From NCBI GenBank assembly GCA_045586785.1, contig JAZNBA010000049.1, forward strand, positions 1 through 6,934: a DNA stretch of 6,934 bases. Direction: 5' to 3'. Position numbers and translations under genes: made by a program. Positions within the stretch are counted from its first letter, which is position 1, and every line of letters begins with the position of its first letter. Source of the stretch: UMGS1002 sp045586785 (GTDB lineage: Bacteria; Bacillota; Clostridia; Oscillospirales; CAG-272). Below the pieces are notes generated by a model. It had not been told where the DNA came from, did no database searches, and was given only the letters and a program-made list of their open reading frames with translations. Below are positions 3,627 through 6,934 of this stretch, piece after piece.

Positions 3627-6008
3627 ATGAAATACATACGTTATGAAATAAAAAAGCTGCTCGGAGCAAAATATCTTTTAGTATTTTTGGTACTGCTTTT
3701 GTGCGCAAACGGAGTCGTTGCATACGTTGAAGCCCGACGGGCGGTGCCCGAAGATATATCCGTCAAGGTGATCGAGAGCTTTTATCGTGATTATTTTGAT
3801 GATCCCGAGCAGATGCAGGACTACTATCGGGAAATGGAAGCCTTTAATCGCACACAAATCGAGCTTTCAAAGCAAGCCGCCGCCAACGGCGACACAAGCT
3901 TTGAAGTGCAGATGTGGGAAAATCGATATGCTCCCGAGGGTATGTCTGATATGTTGCTGTTTAAAATGGTGGAGGGGTCTGTTAAACAAGCGGACAGCTA
4001 CAGCGCTGAGATGGATAAAATAATATACCGAGCCAAGATCAATCTGATCGAGCTTGAGTCTGTGGGCGAGAGCTCTGACGGTTATCCGTATAAATATCAG
4101 CAAAGAATAATCGAGATATACGAAGCCCTGCGCGATAACGTTGTAATAAAAGCCGAATACAGCCACGGTTGGAATGAATATTTCGCCTATGACACAGTAA
4201 ATATTTTTATTTTCGCCGTTTTAATTATGATCGGCTCGGTAGTGTTTGCCCAAGAAAAGAGTAGTGGAGTTTTGCCCATAATCAGAACTTGTCGGGGCGG
4301 TAGGGCAAGCGTTGCCGTCTCAAAGCTTGTAACCATGTGGATTATAACCGTACTTGTGGTTTTGCTGTTTACGCTGACTTCATTTTTTGTGTTTGGAGCA
4401 GTGCTTGGGTACTCGTCACACGAAAACGCTTTGCAGTCGCTGACAGAATTCAAATTCTCTCAATATATTGTCAGTATCGGTGAATATTTTGCCATTACGA
4501 TCGGCGTTCGACTGCTTACGTTTCTCACTTTTTCCGCTCTTTTGCTGCTGTTATCGGTGTTTGTTTATAACTACACCATAATATATGCCGGCGGGCTCGG
4601 CTTTTTCGGACTGAATTTTTTGTTCTACACTCTGCAATATGCCAACCCCAATAATCCCTTAAAAAGCCTTAATTTTGTGGCTACTGCCGCAGTAGATCCC
4701 TTGTTTGGACGCTTCCGCTCGGTGAATTGGTTTGGCGAGGTGTGGGGATACGTTGGTTTTATGCTGACGGTGTTCGGCGTGATAATCGCCGTGTGCTGTG
4801 CTTTGATTGTTCTGGTGTTTGAAAAACGTCGCTCAAACGGCGTTGATCTTGTCGTGATCGGTCGTCTTGTGCGACGCTTGCGCACGTTTTTCTCGAATAT
4901 CAAGCTGACTTTGCCCGGCCGTAAAAGAGCGCAAGGTCGTTCGCGCAGTCTTTATGGATATGAACTGCACAAAACTCTTATTGCGTCAAAAATGATACTG
5001 CTGGTGTTTGCGTTGCTGCTTGTAAAAACCTACTTTTTCTCGGCACAAAACATTTCTGACAATAATTATTTCGATGAGGTTTATAAAGGTTACGCAACAC
5101 AGCTTGAAGGTGAGCTGGATGATCAAAAGCTGCAATATATTGCTGAGGAGAGAGCCAATATTAACGAGGCTAAAAACAAGTATGAGCAGATGAGCGTGCT
5201 GTTTGCCAAGAAAGAAATTGACTATGAGACTTACCGCGACTACCTGAAAAGCTACAATTACGCCACGTCGCACGACGAACCGCTGGCGGCAATAGAGCAG
5301 CATTGCGAATACATACAAAAGCTTGAAGCGGAAAGCGGCATCAAAGCATGGTTCGTTTACGATACGGGCTGGAATAAGATCGTGGGTGCTCGCGCGGACT
5401 TTTATTTGTTAGCCGCTCTTATGATAGTTTTCTCGGGCTGTTTCGCCAGGGAATACTCTGCCAAATCATCGTCGGGCGGCTTTGCGCAGATACTGCGCGC
5501 CACAAAACGGGGCAGACGGCGCACGTTTGTCTCTAAAATGCTGTCATCGGCGACCGTAGCGGCGCTTTTGTCTGTGCTTTTCAGCGCCCTTGAGGCAGGC
5601 ATTATTTTGGGTAATTACGACACCCCCGCAGGCAATGCGCCACTGTTGTCAATAGAGCGCTTCGGCGCAACCGCAAGTGGGCTGACAATAGTTGAATACG
5701 TTATAATTATGTATATTTTGCGCATGATCGCCGCGGTTTTGCTTGTGCTGTTTATATGCGCATTGTCGCAGATAACCAAACGGGAGCTTAACACTATGAG
5801 TATTACCGCCGCAGCCGCGTTGTTGCCGGCGCTTGTGGCGTATTTCGGTCTGCCTGTGGCGGGCAAGATCAATTTCCTTGACTTGTTCTCGGCAACGCCG
5901 CTGTTTGTTGCGGGACAAGTATTGCCCTTTGTTTTGGTCACCGTACTGATCGTAACGCTGTGTATATATTTTGCCGGAAAAAGCTTTGTTAAAGGAGGAT
6001 CAAGATGA
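3627..6008 (+). CDS. ABC-2 type permease, two fused tandem halves (793 aa, about 12 TM)
   Basis: This is the membrane part of an ABC exporter-like system. Each half has one helix at its start, a long outside loop of about 120-155 residues, then five helices. The first half has TM near 13-34, 190-208, 231-260, 284-312, 317-336 and 373-397. The second has TM near 452-471, 590-606, 636-662, 689-713, 724-742 and 760-784. The halves align with a shift of about 400: GWN at 181-183 and 581-583, and FAQEKSSG (207-214) with FAREYSAKSSSG (606-617), each followed by an R/G-rich cytoplasmic turn and SKL/SKM. A basic cytoplasmic linker (about 399-440) joins them. The usual ABC-2 permease is a single half of 250-400 residues that dimerises, so this chain probably forms the whole pore. 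GGGAG (3615-3619) precedes the ATG. The end overlaps the ATPase gene by ATGA. The substrate cannot be told from sequence. Confidence 0.85.
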   Translation: MKYIRYEIKKLLGAKYLLVFLVLLLCANGVVAYVEARRAVPEDISVKVIESFYRDYFDDPEQMQDYYREMEAFNRTQIELSKQAAANGDTSFEVQMWENRYAPEGMSDMLLFKMVEGSVKQADSYSAEMDKIIYRAKINLIELESVGESSDGYPYKYQQRIIEIYEALRDNVVIKAEYSHGWNEYFAYDTVNIFIFAVLIMIGSVVFAQEKSSGVLPIIRTCRGGRASVAVSKLVTMWIITVLVVLLFTLTSFFVFGAVLGYSSHENALQSLTEFKFSQYIVSIGEYFAITIGVRLLTFLTFSALLLLLSVFVYNYTIIYAGGLGFFGLNFLFYTLQYANPNNPLKSLNFVATAAVDPLFGRFRSVNWFGEVWGYVGFMLTVFGVIIAVCCALIVLVFEKRRSNGVDLVVIGRLVRRLRTFFSNIKLTLPGRKRAQGRSRSLYGYELHKTLIASKMILLVFALLLVKTYFFSAQNISDNNYFDEVYKGYATQLEGELDDQKLQYIAEERANINEAKNKYEQMSVLFAKKEIDYETYRDYLKSYNYATSHDEPLAAIEQHCEYIQKLEAESGIKAWFVYDTGWNKIVGARADFYLLAALMIVFSGCFAREYSAKSSSGGFAQILRATKRGRRRTFVSKMLSSATVAALLSVLFSALEAGIILGNYDTPAGNAPLLSIERFGATASGLTIVEYVIIMYILRMIAAVLLVLFICALSQITKRELNTMSITAAAALLPALVAYFGLPVAGKINFLDLFSATPLFVAGQVLPFVLVTVLIVTLCIYFAGKSFVKGGSR
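5991..6007 (+). promoter_or_regulatory. Strong ribosome site and ATGA overlap coupling permease to ATPase
   Basis: AAAGGAGG (5991-5998) inside the end of the permease gene lies 6 bases before ATG 6005. The ATG overlaps the permease TGA (6006-6008). This fixes the ATPase start and argues for coupled, roughly matched production of the two subunits. Confidence 0.9.
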
Positions 6009-6934
6009 AACTTTCAATTAACAACATTTCTAAATCCTACGGTACAAACCGAGCGCTGATAGATTTTTGCGCCGATTTTGAGCCGGGTATATATGCACTT
6101 CTCGGTCCCAATGGCTCGCGAAAGTCCACGTTGATGAACATAATCACCGATAATCTCAAGGCAGATTCGGGCGAGATCTTGTTCTCCGATGGCGAGGGCG
6201 CGCCCGAAAACACGCTGAAAATGGGTGTTCGATTCCGTGAAAAGTTAGGTTTTATGCCGCAGTACCCCGGAATGTACCCCAATTTCACGGTTGAGCGCTT
6301 TATGTGGTACATGGCGGCGCTCAAAGACGTGGGAGCGCACTTGAAAGGTCGGGCAAAAAAGCAGTACATAGCGGCGCAGATAGGCGAGATTCTCGCCGCC
6401 GTTGAGCTTGACGACGTGCCTCGACGCCGCATCGGCGCGCTGTCGGGAGGTATGAAGCAACGCTTGGCGCTCGCGCAAGCCGTCCTCGGAGATCCATCCG
6501 TGCTCATTCTCGACGAGCCCACCGCAGGTCTTGACCCCAAGCAGAGAATAGCGATACGCAATTATATATCACGCATAGCTTTCAACAAGATCGTCATAAT
6601 CGCAACCCACGTTGTGCCCGACATTGAGTTTATCGCACGTGAGGCGATACTGCTGAAAAAGGGCGTTATAGTTGACCACGCCACCCCTGCCGAGCTGTTG
6701 CATAAGATCGAGGGCAAGGTCTGGAACGTGATGGCAGAGGAAAATGAGGTCATGGGGCTACAACAAAAGTTCCGTGTCACAAACATTGCTCGCGACGAGC
6801 AGACGGGCAAGGCCGTGGTTCGTGTGCTTGCGGAGGATAAGCCTACCGAAGCCGCCACCCCTGTCGCGCCGACGCTGGAGGATTATTACTTGTATGTCTT
6901 TGGGGAAAGTCAGACGGAAGATGCAAGTGGCGCA
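6005..6934 (+). CDS. ABC transporter ATP-binding protein (310 aa, stop lies at 142-144)
   Basis: This is the cytoplasmic ATPase that powers the adjacent permease. Motifs in order: aromatic A-loop Tyr12; Walker A at 34-42 reading GPNGSRKST; Q-loop Gln86; signature LSGGMKQR at 146-153; Walker B VLILDEP with Asp170 and Glu171; D-loop AGLDP (174-178); and switch His202. The C-terminal part (about 215-310) ends with the PTLEDYYLYVFGE block typical of ATPases serving ABC-2 permeases. The 930 bases hold 310 codons without a stop, and TAA comes only after the circle join. The odd point is Arg39 (CGA, 6119-6121) where Walker A needs Gly. One base change from GGA would explain it. All other catalytic residues are intact, so this is either a recent lesion, a sequence error, or an altered subunit. 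It may work as a homodimer because no second ATPase gene is present. Confidence 0.9.
   Translation, partial: MKLSINNISKSYGTNRALIDFCADFEPGIYALLGPNGSRKSTLMNIITDNLKADSGEILFSDGEGAPENTLKMGVRFREKLGFMPQYPGMYPNFTVERFMWYMAALKDVGAHLKGRAKKQYIAAQIGEILAAVELDDVPRRRIGALSGGMKQRLALAQAVLGDPSVLILDEPTAGLDPKQRIAIRNYISRIAFNKIVIIATHVVPDIEFIAREAILLKKGVIVDHATPAELLHKIEGKVWNVMAEENEVMGLQQKFRVTNIARDEQTGKAVVRVLAEDKPTEAATPVAPTLEDYYLYVFGESQTEDASGA
6794..6934. repeat. Terminal direct repeat, right copy (141 bp)
   Basis: This is identical to bases 1-141. It lies inside the ABC ATPase frame (residues 264-310). Joining base 6934 to base 142 places TAA directly after the last alanine codon, so the gene closes cleanly without frame loss. 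This supports overlap of the two ends rather than two separate gene copies. Confidence 0.97.

Noticed and set aside
6037..6858. Minus-strand ORFs of 174 and 98 residues over the ATPase gene
   Set aside because: The + strand carries all ABC ATPase motifs in order. The antisense frames are Ser/Arg/Ala-rich shadows.
1..6934. CRISPR array, tRNA, rRNA, insertion sequence, integrase or Rep gene
   Set aside because: I looked for spaced repeats, cloverleaf-like arms, transposase motifs and replication proteins in all frames and found none.

Overview
The window looks like DNA from a Gram-positive gut-type bacterium, most likely class Clostridia (Bacillota). The evidence is strong AGGAGG-type ribosome sites, a Sec lipoprotein carrying the C-x4-C-x-H-x4-C element typical of clostridial propeller-like lipoproteins, and an RtcB remnant that reads like clostridial RtcB. 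Taxonomy is inferred from style, not from a search. The first 141 bases are identical to the last 141 bases. The simplest reading is a circularly closing assembly of 6,793 unique bases, because the wrapped join gives the last gene its stop codon and a complete 310-residue product. 141 is also a common largest k-mer in short-read metagenome assembly, so the loop could be a real circle, a tandem duplication, or a graph artefact. I see no Rep, relaxase, integrase or transposase.

Layout: (1) 1-144 is the wrapped 3' end of the ABC ATPase gene. (2) 144-390 holds a TAATG-coupled start that dies after 8 codons and a 33-residue in-frame tail, probably wreckage of a lost downstream gene, and is closed by a strong + strand terminator at 392-429. 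(3) 435-885 (minus) is a 5'-truncated, frameshifted rtcB remnant that keeps the active-site SAPHGAGR block. (4) About 890-1390 is AT-rich DNA without a convincing gene, with repeats, a 13-bp perfect inverted repeat and two tiny ORFs with good ribosome sites. (5) A consensus promoter (1393-1421) drives a possible 61-residue ORF and a 140-residue, tyrosine-rich and acidic secreted protein (1624-2046). (6) A 15-bp stem hairpin (2207-2240) precedes an operon of three genes: a lipoprotein (2284-3585), a 793-residue ABC-2 permease made of two fused tandem halves (3627-6008), and an ABC ATPase (6005 to the end, completed at 142-144).

The permease and ATPase overlap by ATGA and should form one transporter: a single-chain 12-helix membrane part plus an ATPase homodimer, with the lipoprotein as the extracytoplasmic partner. 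The substrate is unknown. The ATPase carries an unusual Walker A (GPNGSRKST, with Arg where the invariant Gly is expected), which should impair ATP binding unless it is a sequence error. The operon is GC-balanced, while 890-2280 is markedly AT-rich, so the window looks like a mosaic. The most useful follow-ups are to test circularity and the Walker A base.
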